64,000 nucleotides of DNA from the NCBI GenBank assembly GCA_013391385.1, contig JACBFI010000003.1, forward strand, positions 62,001 to 126,000, given 5' to 3'. Under the pieces are notes generated by a model. That model did no database searches and had not been told where the DNA came from. It worked only from the letters and a program-made list of their open reading frames with translations. The position numbers were made by a program, and so were the translations under genes. Below are positions 1 through 7,336 of this stretch, in pieces. Each line of letters begins with the position of its first letter. The stretch's first letter is position 1. This DNA comes from Sediminibacterium sp. Gen4. GTDB taxonomy: Bacteria; Bacteroidota; Bacteroidia; Chitinophagales; Chitinophagaceae.

Positions 1-154
1 TTATCAGCCCAATGACCTGTACCAATTACCAACGGAGCAATTCAGGCTGTATTATACATCAACTTCTGCCGTATCGCAATCTTTTGATGTTTGGATTTCG
101 GACAGCTTCGGGAATGAGAAGCAGGTAACTTTTCAGTTCAATAGCAGCGATTAA
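1..154 (+). CDS. Conjugative transposon protein TraQ-like (DUF3872), C-terminal end only
   Basis: Only the last 50 codons are inside the window; the frame is open from base 2 and stops with TAA at 152-154. The tail reads FRLYYTSTSAVSQSFDVWIS followed by a short segment ending in FNSSD. I recognise this ending from TraQ/DUF3872 proteins of Bacteroidota conjugative transposons of the CTnDOT type. TraQ is encoded in the tra operon for the mating apparatus, and its exact role is poorly defined. A strong terminator follows at once, so this gene probably ends the transfer operon, which lies to the left of the window. The family assignment rests on memory of a short tail. Confidence 0.7.
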   Translation, partial: YQPNDLYQLPTEQFRLYYTSTSAVSQSFDVWISDSFGNEKQVTFQFNSSD

Positions 155-173
155 AAGCAGTATTTCAATTTGT

Positions 174-207
174 AAAAAACGGCTTATCTGATGGGTAAGC
201 CGTTTTT
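174..207 (+). terminator. Intrinsic terminator after the TraQ-like gene
   Basis: The stem CGGCTTA (180-186) pairs with TAAGCCG (196-202). It is preceded by six A and followed by five T. It closes the presumed transfer operon and could work in both directions. Confidence 0.8.
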
Positions 208-284
208 GCATTTAGGACACCTCATTTACAGGCTGAAACAAATATTTTTCGTAAATTTAAAGATGGATTTAAAGTGTTTTTGTT

Positions 285-560
285 ATGGTCGCATCATTAG
301 TTATAGGTATCATATTTTTGGTTGCAGGCTTGGGACTTCGTTACTGGATTAACAGAAGAAAATTTTACAGGCGCAGCCCTATGGGAGCAGAGGGATTTTC
401 CTCTTATGAAAGTTCGGTCTTCATTAAATTGATTGAAAGGGTTGGTAAATGGGTAGCTTATGCACTGATTATTTTCGGGCTGTTATCGCTATGGGTCTAT
501 TCCCGTGAGAAAAAGGATAAGCCAACGGTAAATACCGAACAACCTGCCCAACGCAGATAA
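285..560 (+). CDS. Small membrane protein of the conjugative element
   Basis: This 91-residue protein has two predicted membrane segments (about residues 3-20 and 54-70) separated by a basic, hydrophilic stretch containing RRKFYRRSP, and a charged tail. Small proteins of this kind lie at the end of tra regions in Bacteroidota ICEs and are sometimes labelled as transporter permeases in databases; nothing here supports a transport role. The gene stands alone between two terminators. The ATG at 285 is preceded by the AT-rich stretch TTAAAGTGTTTTTG (269-282), and the same 14 bases recur at 1396-1409 ahead of another ICE gene. Function unknown. Confidence 0.7.
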   Translation: MVASLVIGIIFLVAGLGLRYWINRRKFYRRSPMGAEGFSSYESSVFIKLIERVGKWVAYALIIFGLLSLWVYSREKKDKPTVNTEQPAQRR

Positions 561-580
561 TTATTATACAGATTTAAAGC

Positions 581-615
581 AAATCGGATAACCTTTTGGG
601 CTATCCGATTTTTTT
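581..615 (+). terminator. Intrinsic terminator after the small membrane protein
   Basis: AAATCGGATA (581-590) pairs perfectly with TATCCGATTT (602-611) around an 11-base loop, and more T follows. Confidence 0.8.
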
Positions 616-732
616 GTTTTATAGGGATAGTAACCCGCCAAACACTGCCTCTCAAAGCCAAACCCTGCAACATTCTCCACCCCTGCATTAAGCCTTTATA
701 AATTCGACTTCCACAGCAAAATTGAGCAGAAT

Positions 733-1044
733 ATGGAAGTTATCGCAATACAAAAATCCGCTTTGGACGGAATGAAAAATGAACTAAAAGCACTTTTGGA
801 ACTGACCGAAAATGCTACGCAGAAATACACTCCCATTTTTAAAGAAGAGCAATGGCTCGATAACCAGGAAGTGTGCCTGATGATGAACATTACTAAGCGC
901 ACTTTGCAGACGTATAAGGATAAAGGGTTATTGCCTTATTCCAAATTGAACCGAAAGAACTATTATAAACGCTCGGATGTACAGGCTTTGCTCGAAGCCG
1001 GACAGCCGTACAATACTGCTGAAAATGGATTTATTCACGAATGA
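733..1044 (+). CDS. Helix-turn-helix DNA-binding protein of the ICE (first of two)
   Basis: The protein has 103 residues. A coiled N-terminal part (about 1-40) is followed by a MerR/excisionase-like winged helix (about 42-93): LDNQEVCLMMNITKRTLQTY, then KDKGLLPYSKLNRKNYYKRSDV. This is the layout of helix_turn_helix_17-type proteins found in pairs on Bacteroidota conjugative transposons, where relatives act in excision or as local regulators. Its end overlaps the start of the next gene by 20 bases, so the two are probably translated together. Target sites are unknown. It could be an excision factor or a repressor. Confidence 0.8.
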   Translation: MEVIAIQKSALDGMKNELKALLELTENATQKYTPIFKEEQWLDNQEVCLMMNITKRTLQTYKDKGLLPYSKLNRKNYYKRSDVQALLEAGQPYNTAENGFIHE

Positions 1045-1318
1045 TAATGAGGAAATCATCGCCCATAAGGAAATGATTATGCAGCTAAGGAACCGTATTG
1101 AAAGCATATTGAAAAACTACCGTCCGGTAATGAACGGAGAAATATACTTGTCTGGCGAAGATGTGTGCAAGCTGCTCCATATCAGCAAGCGGACTTTACA
1201 GCAGTACCGTGACGATAATATCCTGCCGTATATACAAATAGGCGGTAAGATTATTTATAAGGAAACGGATATTCTGACCATACTGGAGCAAAATTACATT
1301 TCCAATAAAACAGATTGA
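1025..1318 (+). CDS. Helix-turn-helix DNA-binding protein of the ICE (second of two)
   Basis: A 97-residue paralogue of the gene just upstream, with the same plan: N-terminal helix, then LSGEDVCKLLHISKRTLQQY and RDDNILPYIQIGGKIIYKET. An upstream start at 977 would add 16 residues that have no counterpart in the neighbour, so I chose the ATG at 1025, which lies inside the end of the previous gene. The pair may bind as heterodimers or at adjacent operators. The T-rich stretch and TAnnTTTG promoter just downstream would be natural targets, but that is inference. Confidence 0.8.
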   Translation: MDLFTNDNEEIIAHKEMIMQLRNRIESILKNYRPVMNGEIYLSGEDVCKLLHISKRTLQQYRDDNILPYIQIGGKIIYKETDILTILEQNYISNKTD

Positions 1319-1365
1319 CTGTAACCTTTTTTGTCATATATGCTATCAAAAAGGAATGAGTTTAG

Positions 1366-1373
1366 TATCTTTG
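1366..1373 (+). promoter_or_regulatory. Bacteroidota -7 promoter box (TATCTTTG) before a structured leader
   Basis: TATCTTTG matches the TAnnTTTG consensus exactly. No TTG -33 box is found at the usual 19-21 base spacing, so the promoter may need an activator. Transcription would start near 1380 and give a leader of about 215 bases before the ATG at 1596. Confidence 0.5.
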
Positions 1374-1417
1374 CTACTGAAAATATAGAAAATACTTAAA
1401 GTGTTTTTGCTTTAAGT

Positions 1418-1532
1418 CCCACATTGAAAACTGGTAATTTTTAGACAACGGGACAGATAAGTAAGAACGCTCACGTCAAAGGCGTGGGCGCTCGCTTATT
1501 CGTTGTCGGGCATACCAGTGCCTCAATGTGCG
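1418..1532 (+). ncRNA. Long structured leader or small RNA with five stacked helices
   Basis: Five nested helices can be drawn by eye: 1420-1427 with 1523-1530 (CACATTGA/TCAATGTG), 1430-1436 with 1513-1519 (ACTGGTA/TACCAGT), 1444-1450 with 1501-1507 (GACAACG/CGTTGTC), 1457-1461 with 1495-1499, and 1468-1475 with 1483-1490 (one G-U pair). A second weaker hairpin, GCCTGCGC...GTGCAAGGC with a run of seven T in its loop (about 1544-1570), follows just before the gene at 1596. The region contains no reading frame. I do not recognise a named RNA family. Confidence 0.65.
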
Positions 1533-1595
1533 GTAAGTGTAGTTGCCTGCGCTCTTTTTTTGTGCAAGGCTTCCACAACCTAAAACATTAAGGCT

Positions 1596-1868
1596 ATGGA
1601 TAACGAGCATATTTTTTACCCCAACTTCGACCATTCTGCATCACAGCTATCAGCATTCTCTCTCTGCATAGATGTCTTTATCATATCTCTTAAAAATGGG
1701 GAAATTGTACGTTTTAGACCTAATGAAATATCACATTTTAAAGAATGGCTTACCCGTTTTAATGTCCGGGATATTGCGGTTAATGATGGCATATCTCACA
1801 CTCATAGAACGGCTAATTTATCTGAACCTGCAAACGGATTTTTTAACCTTATTAAAAAGAGGAAATGA
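1596..1868 (+). CDS. Small ICE protein of unknown function, coupled to a response regulator
   Basis: A 90-residue soluble protein with no motif I recognise. Residues 35-55 (NGEIVRFRPNEISHFKEWL) recall a small ligand-binding fold of mixed strands and helix. It begins after a long structured leader, and its TGA overlaps the next ATG by four bases (ATGA), so it is almost certainly translated together with the response regulator downstream. A role in modulating that regulator is possible but unsupported. Confidence 0.65.
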   Translation: MDNEHIFYPNFDHSASQLSAFSLCIDVFIISLKNGEIVRFRPNEISHFKEWLTRFNVRDIAVNDGISHTHRTANLSEPANGFFNLIKKRK

Positions 1869-2314
1869 GTAAAGAGCAAATAATTAAAATAGCATTTATA
1901 GATGACCACGATTTACTAAGAAAGGGCATCTGTGATTTTATACGGGATGACGATAATTTTGAGATTGTATTTGATGCTGAAAACGGCAAATCGGCATTGC
2001 AAAAAATGGAACAAACCGACGTTGTTCCCGATGTAATGATAGTTGATATAAATATGCCTGTGATGAATGGCTTTGACACAGCTAAGGCATTGCTTAAAAA
2101 ATATCCGCAGACAACTATTCTTGCCTTTAGCGTAAATGATGAGGTTAAGGATGTAGTGAAGATGCTCCATTGTGGAGCAAAAGGGTATATGCTGAAAGGT
2201 GCAGACCCCGAAGAACTCAAAAATGCCATTAAGGTAATGTCGGGCGGTGGGCGGTATTTCAGCGCAGGTGTAAGTGAAATCGCAATGGAGTATTATAAGC
2301 AGTTTCCGCAATAA
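1865..2314 (+). CDS. Stand-alone response regulator receiver (NarL-type receiver, no output domain)
   Basis: The 149 residues form one receiver domain. The acidic pocket is FIDDHD (about residues 11-16), the phospho-acceptor aspartate lies in VMIVDINMPVMNG (about 57-69), a conserved serine lies in ILAFSVND, and the lysine in KGYMLKGADPEEL (about 105-117). These match NarL/LuxR-type receivers, which normally carry a C-terminal helix-turn-helix. Here the protein ends about 20 residues after the receiver, so it must act by protein contact or as a phosphate sink. No sensor kinase is in the window; a host or ICE kinase elsewhere is implied. It is coupled by ATGA to the preceding gene. Confidence 0.85.
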   Translation: MSKEQIIKIAFIDDHDLLRKGICDFIRDDDNFEIVFDAENGKSALQKMEQTDVVPDVMIVDINMPVMNGFDTAKALLKKYPQTTILAFSVNDEVKDVVKMLHCGAKGYMLKGADPEELKNAIKVMSGGGRYFSAGVSEIAMEYYKQFPQ

Positions 2315-2483
2315 CTGGTTTCTTTGTTACTTTCTTTTCCGCTGAACTCACGAAAGAAAGTAATTCCTCAATTATAATTATGGGATAGTGAATATCCCAC
2401 GCAACAAAGTCGCAACCTATTTGATAAAATGAAAGATAGGAATGTGAGGGGCATTTTAGCAAATGGGATTGTACCTATCTAAA

Positions 2484-2546
2484 GCAAAAAGACAGTCCCG
2501 ACCATCGGAAGGATCTGTCTTTTTGCCGCCCGACTTTTCAGGCGGC
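2484..2546. terminator. Back-to-back terminators between converging ICE operons
   Basis: GCAAAAAGACAG (2484-2495) pairs with CTGTCTTTTTGC (2515-2526). A second hairpin GCCGCC/GGCGGC (2525-2530 and 2541-2546) is followed by TTTT. Together they separate the plus-strand regulator from the minus-strand operon. The upstream gap (2315-2483) has a small TGGGAT/ATCCCA hairpin near 2380-2400 and no gene. Confidence 0.75.
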
Positions 2547-2555
2547 TTTTATTTG

Positions 2556-2888
2556 TCAGTTAATGGTTTTTAAATACTCGTTGTAACGTTCCGTTATATC
2601 TTTGCCTTTCCTGAAGGTGTCTTTTGTATAGCTGTAATGCTCTTCAAAAAACTTTACTTCTTTGGTGGTAAGGTCTATTATATAACGGTAGTCTGCGTTT
2701 ATCCGTCTTTCGTCCATTGTGCAATGCTCTTTAAGCATTTCGAGTTCCTGCTCGCTGTTATCAAGGGATAACAAAGGCAAAAATAGCCTTTCAACGATAT
2801 AGCCCTGTTCGGGTGCGCTGCTACTGTCTGCAACGCATATCAAGGATTTGCCGTTGCTCAATTTGATATGAAGATTTGAACGTGTCAT
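2556..2888 (-). CDS. Conserved ICE accessory protein, unknown function
   Basis: A 110-residue soluble, charged protein. It is strand-rich at the start (LHIKLSNGKSLICVAD) with a helical, acidic and lysine-rich end. No catalytic motif is visible. It is the last gene of a minus-strand cassette running 5389 to 2556 with short gaps (28 bases to the next gene). Such cassettes near the ICE integrase often carry antirestriction or host-adaptation genes, but nothing in this sequence shows that role. Confidence 0.65.
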   Translation of the reverse strand: MTRSNLHIKLSNGKSLICVADSSSAPEQGYIVERLFLPLLSLDNSEQELEMLKEHCTMDERRINADYRYIIDLTTKEVKFFEEHYSYTKDTFRKGKDITERYNEYLKTIN

Positions 2889-2916
2889 ATTTAGAATTTT
2901 AAATTGGGTTTTCTGA

Positions 2917-3354
2917 TTAAGCGATTAACTGGGTTAGTAAAAATTCTTCTGTCCAAAATTCCTCGCTCGTGTGCTTGCCGTATGCTGTATAGTAGCCTGT
3001 ACCGTTTGCCCGCAATACAAGCCTGTAACAGTCCAGTCGGTTTTCAGGTACGGTAAAGGTTTCCTGCTCTTGCTCGCCAAGCTCTACAAATACCCATTCT
3101 TTGCCGTTAAGCAGTCCTTTAACGTTCGGGTTATCATCTTCGCCTGTCCTGTAAAAATCTACTGCCGTATCATAGTAGTTCATCGAACAGAAATAATGAT
3201 TGCCCTCTAATGGCTTAACCAGTGCAAGCCGTTTTGCCTGTTCTTTTTTCCATTCTTCGGATAGGTGAATAATTGCAAACTCGCAATTATCCCACTCGCT
3301 GTTGGTGTTGGCTTTAACCAAAATATGTGCTGTTGTTTTATCTGATAGTTTCAT
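2917..3354 (-). CDS. Conserved ICE accessory protein, unknown function
   Basis: A 145-residue soluble protein. It has DNCEFAIIHLSEEWKKEQAK near residues 22-41 and a tyrosine- and acid-rich middle (NHYFCSMNYYDTAVDFYRTG). The composition recalls other ICE accessory proteins whose hosts carry many paralogues. It lies 4 bases downstream of the YubB-like gene, so it is in the same transcript. No function can be assigned. Confidence 0.65.
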   Translation of the reverse strand: MKLSDKTTAHILVKANTNSEWDNCEFAIIHLSEEWKKEQAKRLALVKPLEGNHYFCSMNYYDTAVDFYRTGEDDNPNVKGLLNGKEWVFVELGEQEQETFTVPENRLDCYRLVLRANGTGYYTAYGKHTSEEFWTEEFLLTQLIA

Positions 3355-3358
3355 TGTC

Positions 3359-3853
3359 TTAAATTTTAATGCTGTTTAATTGATTTTCGATTTTACGCTC
3401 TAACAAGGTTTCGAGTATTTCCCATTCGCTGTCATACTCCTTACCCTCAAAATGGTAGGTGTCGGTTTCCTCGTCTAATTCATAGCTTTCAAAATCCTGA
3501 CTATCTAAGCAGGTTTCCGTTAGTGTACCGTTCTCAAATGTTGCCTTGCCATATACTAAGCACCCCAATTCCTCATACTCGTGTGTGAAGGCAACTTGAA
3601 AATGTTCTGCTATCTGCTTAACGACTTCCGTATTAGGCGACCATTTTGTTTCATACTGGAATACGCCCGTACTTTCATTGTCCTGGCTGATGCTGAAGAA
3701 ATAATCTCCGTGCGTGTCCTGTACGAAATCGGGCAGTTGCCCGCAATCTTCTTTCTGCTCTTTTTCAGCCATAGATTTGAATAGCTGTGTTATCTGTTCG
3801 ATTGCTTCGTTTGTTCCCTCGAAAACAACCGTATTGTTGCACCAATTAGCCAT
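3359..3853 (-). CDS. YubB ferredoxin-like / DUF1281-type protein
   Basis: The 164-residue protein begins MANWCNNTVVFEGTNEAIEQ, the hallmark N-terminus of YubB/Api92-like (DUF1281) proteins, which occur on plasmids, phages and ICEs. These have a ferredoxin-like fold followed by an acidic region; here the last 60 residues are rich in E and D (ESYELDEETDTYHFEGKEYD). The biochemical role of the family is not established. The gap to the upstream gene is two bases and to the downstream gene five, so it is a middle gene of a tight operon. Confidence 0.75.
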   Translation of the reverse strand: MANWCNNTVVFEGTNEAIEQITQLFKSMAEKEQKEDCGQLPDFVQDTHGDYFFSISQDNESTGVFQYETKWSPNTEVVKQIAEHFQVAFTHEYEELGCLVYGKATFENGTLTETCLDSQDFESYELDEETDTYHFEGKEYDSEWEILETLLERKIENQLNSIKI

Positions 3854-3855
3854 AA

Positions 3856-4263
3856 TTATTTATCGTTTAAGGTTATTTGTAAAAATTTGTCGCTCCCGAA
3901 TAGCAGGTGTATAGCCTGTTTTAGTTGTGGGTTGCATTGTTCTTCGTCTGCGTACTCAACAAGGCAATGGATAGCGAATATTGAGTGATGTCCGTCGAAA
4001 AAATGGTCTGTAAACCAGTTCGGACGTTTCCAAAGCTGTTCATTTTTGTTTATTCCGTTTTGTGCATTCTGCACAAGCCTGTACCAAAATTCAGCGGTAA
4101 AAAATCCTTTTTGATACCACCCCTCACGGAATGCAGTTTCATTTTTAAGGAAGTACCCGCATTGTTTTTCTATTGCGTTTTGCAGGTTCTCCAGTTCTTC
4201 GGGAAACAGTTTGCACAGTAACCCCGCTTTGTCCAGATTATCCATTTTATGTAATGCTTTCAT
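3856..4263 (-). CDS. Conserved ICE accessory protein, unknown function
   Basis: A 135-residue helical protein, aromatic-rich in the middle (FREGWYQKGFFTAEFWYRLV, about 48-67), containing FDGHHSIFAIHCLVEYADEE. The frame is open to 4371, but that start would overlap the DUF932 gene and begins with unrelated low-quality sequence; I chose the ATG at 4263 (MKALHKMDNLDKAG). Nothing in it matches an enzyme family I know. Confidence 0.65.
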   Translation of the reverse strand: MKALHKMDNLDKAGLLCKLFPEELENLQNAIEKQCGYFLKNETAFREGWYQKGFFTAEFWYRLVQNAQNGINKNEQLWKRPNWFTDHFFDGHHSIFAIHCLVEYADEEQCNPQLKQAIHLLFGSDKFLQITLNDK

Positions 4264-4315
4264 ATCTTTTGTTTTTAGTAGGCGACCACCTTTGCAGGCA
4301 GTCGCCTTTGATGAT

Positions 4316-5389
4316 TTAATTGAAGTTGAAAATCTCTGCTCCTGAATAGGCAAAGTCGGTACACAGTTCAAAGGCTTTTTGTGTCTTTAGCTGTGCTGTA
4401 CCGCCCATTACAATAGATTGTAGTTTTGCTTCGCCATCCCTGTAATTGCGTACATTCTGAAAATAACCCGTAACAGCATTGTAAGCCCCGAACAATGTGC
4501 CTTTGGTGGTTTCCATTTGTTGGGTGTCGCTTATCATAGCGTATTCAAAGGCATCATCTACGGTGTTTTTGAACACAGTAGAAACTTCGTCTTCCGCACC
4601 TTTTTTGAGCAGGTTAAGCGTTTCTTTGTTCGGGCATAGTGCCAACTGGATTAGCTTTCTTACTTCTCGGTCTGTTACTCTTACTTTAGCCCAATCGTTA
4701 AAAATGTTCTCTAACTGTGTGCTTAGGGTATTAGCAAGCCCCATAACCTTGTGAGCGTTTTCAAGGCGTTGTTTTGCTCCTGACGTGTGTTTGATACGCA
4801 CTACGTTGGTCATACTCCGCAAAGAAGCGTTAAGAGTGTTTTGGCATACGATACGGATAGGGGTAAACGCTGCGGTAATACTTCCGCTACCGTCGTGGCT
4901 TGTGGTTAAGAAGATGTACTTTTCTGTAACGTCGTCGCCGTTGCCTACACGGATATAGTCAGGCAGCTTGGCAGTAATGAAGATGCGTTCCCCGTTGCCC
5001 AATGCCCCTGCGGTTTCGTACAATATTCCCTCGCCTCCGCCTACAATAGCATCAAAGAAATTGAACGCCTCACGGTTCTGTACGATATGGTAGTCTTTGC
5101 CTACTACGCCCAACGGTGTGTTGGTGTCGGTGCGGAGTGTGGCGAAACTGTTAGGCACTAAAATGTCGTTAGCTTCAATCAGTTCTCCGCCGTCGCCTAT
5201 GCTCATTGTTCTGCCCTGTGTAAACAATGGGGATTTGATAACCTCGTAGTCTAAACCTGCGTGTACTATTGCTTCCTCGCTTGTTGGGTACTGCTCTACG
5301 ATTTGCCCCAAACCATGCCACGCTTTTTGTTGAACGCTGAAGAATGAATGACGTCCTGTTTGCTCGTTGAAATTGATGTTGTGTGCCAT
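4316..5389 (-). CDS. DUF932 / TIGR03299-type plasmid- and ICE-borne protein
   Basis: A 357-residue protein starting MAHNINFNEQTGRHSFFSVQ, then QKAWHGLGQIVEQYPTSEEA, a signature of the DUF932 (phage/plasmid-like TIGR03299) family. The frame continues upstream to 5554, but those 55 residues are basic, unlike the family, and overlap a likely promoter region, so the ATG at 5389 is preferred. The family is very common on Bacteroidota ICEs and plasmids and its function is not established. It is the first gene of the minus-strand accessory cassette. Confidence 0.85.
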   Translation of the reverse strand: MAHNINFNEQTGRHSFFSVQQKAWHGLGQIVEQYPTSEEAIVHAGLDYEVIKSPLFTQGRTMSIGDGGELIEANDILVPNSFATLRTDTNTPLGVVGKDYHIVQNREAFNFFDAIVGGGEGILYETAGALGNGERIFITAKLPDYIRVGNGDDVTEKYIFLTTSHDGSGSITAAFTPIRIVCQNTLNASLRSMTNVVRIKHTSGAKQRLENAHKVMGLANTLSTQLENIFNDWAKVRVTDREVRKLIQLALCPNKETLNLLKKGAEDEVSTVFKNTVDDAFEYAMISDTQQMETTKGTLFGAYNAVTGYFQNVRNYRDGEAKLQSIVMGGTAQLKTQKAFELCTDFAYSGAEIFNFN

Positions 5390-5761
5390 AATGCTAAAAT
5401 TTTGATGTTTGAAAAAAATGTTTAAATACTCACTCGCTTTTCTCGTTTCCCGCTTCCGTTGTGGTCTGCTCCGCTTCGCTTCGCATAATTTTTTCCAAAA
5501 GAAAAACCGGAAAAAAGAAAGCAGATAATCCAAGCGGGCAACAGCGAAAACCAAGAAAAAAATGATTTAATGGGGGTTCCTTTAGGGGGAAACCGTTCAT
5601 TCACTTTTTTTATTGGTGGGCGTGTGGGGTGGCTGCCCGCTATAACTTAGCTGCCTTTTTACCGGTTGATTGTGGAAATATTCTGTTCTAATTTTTATGG
5701 CATTATTGGGCAGGCTACGATAGCCTGTGACAGAAAGTGGAGTAAAGGAAAAGTAAGGGCA
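5390..5761. other. Non-coding gap between integrase terminator and DUF932 operon
   Basis: No gene with a believable start or family was found here. A 60-codon minus-strand frame (5422-5604) exists but looks accidental. The stretch must contain the promoter of the accessory operon. A perfect small hairpin CAGGCTA/TAGCCTG lies at 5711-5727. An origin of transfer could lie in such a gap but none is recognisable. Confidence 0.4.
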
Positions 5762-5790
5762 TAAAAAAAGCAGAACCGTTAAGTTCTGCT
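5762..5790 (-). terminator. Terminator of the integrase gene
   Basis: AGCAGAAC (5769-5776) pairs with GTTCTGCT (5783-5790). On the minus strand the stem is followed by a run of seven T. It lies 23 bases past the integrase stop. Confidence 0.85.
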
Positions 5791-5813
5791 CATTGTGATT
5801 AAATGAAAGCTAA

Positions 5814-7064
5814 TTATATAGCCGCCAAAAATGCTTCTTCCATTGCCCTGAATTTTGGCGTAACCAAATCCATATCCTTACTGATTTTTTGGCTTGTGAT
5901 TTTAGCATAAATCTGTGTGGTCGAGATATTTTTATGCCCCATCATTTTGCTAAGGCTTTCAAGCGGTACGCCCTCGGTCAAAAACATAGTTCCGAAAGTG
6001 TGCCTTGCCGTATGGAAAGTAACTTTTTGTTCGGTAATAATTTCGGCTTTTTCAATCAATTTGCCTACGTGCGTATTGCAGGTTGAATTGGTCGGAATAG
6101 GAAATATAAATTCATTCCTTGTAGTACCCTGATATTTCTCAATGATACGTTTGGGGATTTCCAATAACCGAACGTTGGAAGCAATATCTGATTTCTTCCT
6201 CCTGCTGATAATCCATTGATGACCGTCAAAGAAAGATTGAATATTGTTCCTTGTCAGTTTTTTAATATCAGCGTAAGCAAGTCCAGTAAAGCAACTGAAA
6301 ATAAAAAGGTCTTTTACCAATTCATACCGTGGGTGTGTTGGTACGCACATCATCAGCTTTTCAACATCTTCTTTTAGTATATAACCCCGGTCGGTTTCTT
6401 CCATACTGATTTTATAATCCTGAAACGGATTGTCACGTATCAAGCCTTTTTTTATAGCCAGTTCTGCCAGACTTAATACAGGCATCGTGTAAACCCAAAC
6501 CGTGTTATGCGAAGACTGCAAATCATACCGGAGGTAAAAATCAAACTCCCGGATAAAATCGCCAGTCAATTCTCGGAAAGCCATATCATCCCGATGATAG
6601 CGTTCTTTGATAAAAGTGGTAAGATGATTGTAAACCGTGATATACTTGTTATAGGTACTTTGCGCTCGTTCTTCCGTTTCGACCAATTTTTTAAAATCCT
6701 CATTTTGGTCATTGAAAACTTTTAGGATAGCATCATCCATTACGCCGACACCCAAAAATGATAGCTTTACTTTTTGGGCAGTCGCAAAGCCCTCGTGCTT
6801 CAGCATATCCTCATAAATCTTGTCGATGCGCCCACGTATATTATCCAGTTTTTTATTGATGCTTAATGCCTGCGCACTTTTGCCCTGAACACGACCGTGT
6901 TTTAAATCCCAATTATTCGGGTCGATTTCTAACTTTGTACCGAAAGTTTTCGGGGTTCCGTCAATGGTAATACGTGCCATAATCGGGGCATTACCATTCT
7001 TTTTCAGTTCGTTTTTTTTCAAATAGAAAAGCAGTTTGAACGTCGATTTTTTTGTCTGCTCCAT
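5814..7064 (-). CDS. int: Tyrosine recombinase / ICE integrase (IntDOT-like)
   Basis: This 416-residue protein inserts and excises the element. Order: arm-binding N-terminus (about 8-90), SAM-like core-binding domain (about 115-215), catalytic domain (about 225-400). Visible catalytic residues are a lysine in the SRRKKSD hairpin (about 288-293), H351 and R354 in TFHTARHTFGT, H377 in MMGHKN and the nucleophile Y386 in TTQIYAKI. At the first arginine position the motif reads CFTGLAYADIKKL, with alanine (about 263) in place of arginine. IntDOT-type enzymes of Bacteroides elements are also known to lack this arginine, so the enzyme is probably active. It marks the right end of the element. Confidence 0.92.
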   Translation of the reverse strand: MEQTKKSTFKLLFYLKKNELKKNGNAPIMARITIDGTPKTFGTKLEIDPNNWDLKHGRVQGKSAQALSINKKLDNIRGRIDKIYEDMLKHEGFATAQKVKLSFLGVGVMDDAILKVFNDQNEDFKKLVETEERAQSTYNKYITVYNHLTTFIKERYHRDDMAFRELTGDFIREFDFYLRYDLQSSHNTVWVYTMPVLSLAELAIKKGLIRDNPFQDYKISMEETDRGYILKEDVEKLMMCVPTHPRYELVKDLFIFSCFTGLAYADIKKLTRNNIQSFFDGHQWIISRRKKSDIASNVRLLEIPKRIIEKYQGTTRNEFIFPIPTNSTCNTHVGKLIEKAEIITEQKVTFHTARHTFGTMFLTEGVPLESLSKMMGHKNISTTQIYAKITSQKISKDMDLVTPKFRAMEEAFLAAI

Positions 7065-7088
7065 AACTCAAATGTTTAACGTTTAAAA

Positions 7089-7167
7089 TTAAATTACATT
7101 GAGTTACAAGGAAACGTAGAAAAGGGTGCAAAAGACTGAAATATAATCAGTTAAATTACATAGTTAC
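7089..7167. repeat. Direct repeats upstream of the integrase, possible arm-type binding sites
   Basis: TTAAATTACAT occurs at 7089-7099 and at 7151-7161, each followed within two bases by AGTTAC. Nearby GGTAAC and GTAACC words (about 7179-7196) continue the theme. Repeats just outside an integrase gene are where arm-type sites would be expected. This is inference. Confidence 0.4.
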
Positions 7168-7336
7168 CTTTGTCAATCGGTAACGAATTAGTAACCTAAC
7201 CTTGTCAATTTAAGCCCAAAACCTACCAGACACCGACTTCCAAACTAAGACTACTCTTTTTATAAAGCCTTGTATAGCAAAGGTTTTAACCGTTTTGCTT
7301 ATTTTTGCTTTTTACTAATCTTTTTTTTAAAAAATA

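Noticed and set aside
1365-1374. GTATCTTTGC, which matches the core-site pattern of CTnDOT-type integrases
   Set aside because: It lies inside the element, not at its end, and is explained by the TAnnTTTG promoter consensus.
4264-4371. Longer N-terminus for the 3856-4263 gene
   Set aside because: It would overlap the end of the DUF932 gene and has no visible start signal.
5422-5604. 60-codon minus-strand open frame in the gap before DUF932
   Set aside because: It overlaps the DUF932 upstream region, has an odd composition and no recognisable family.
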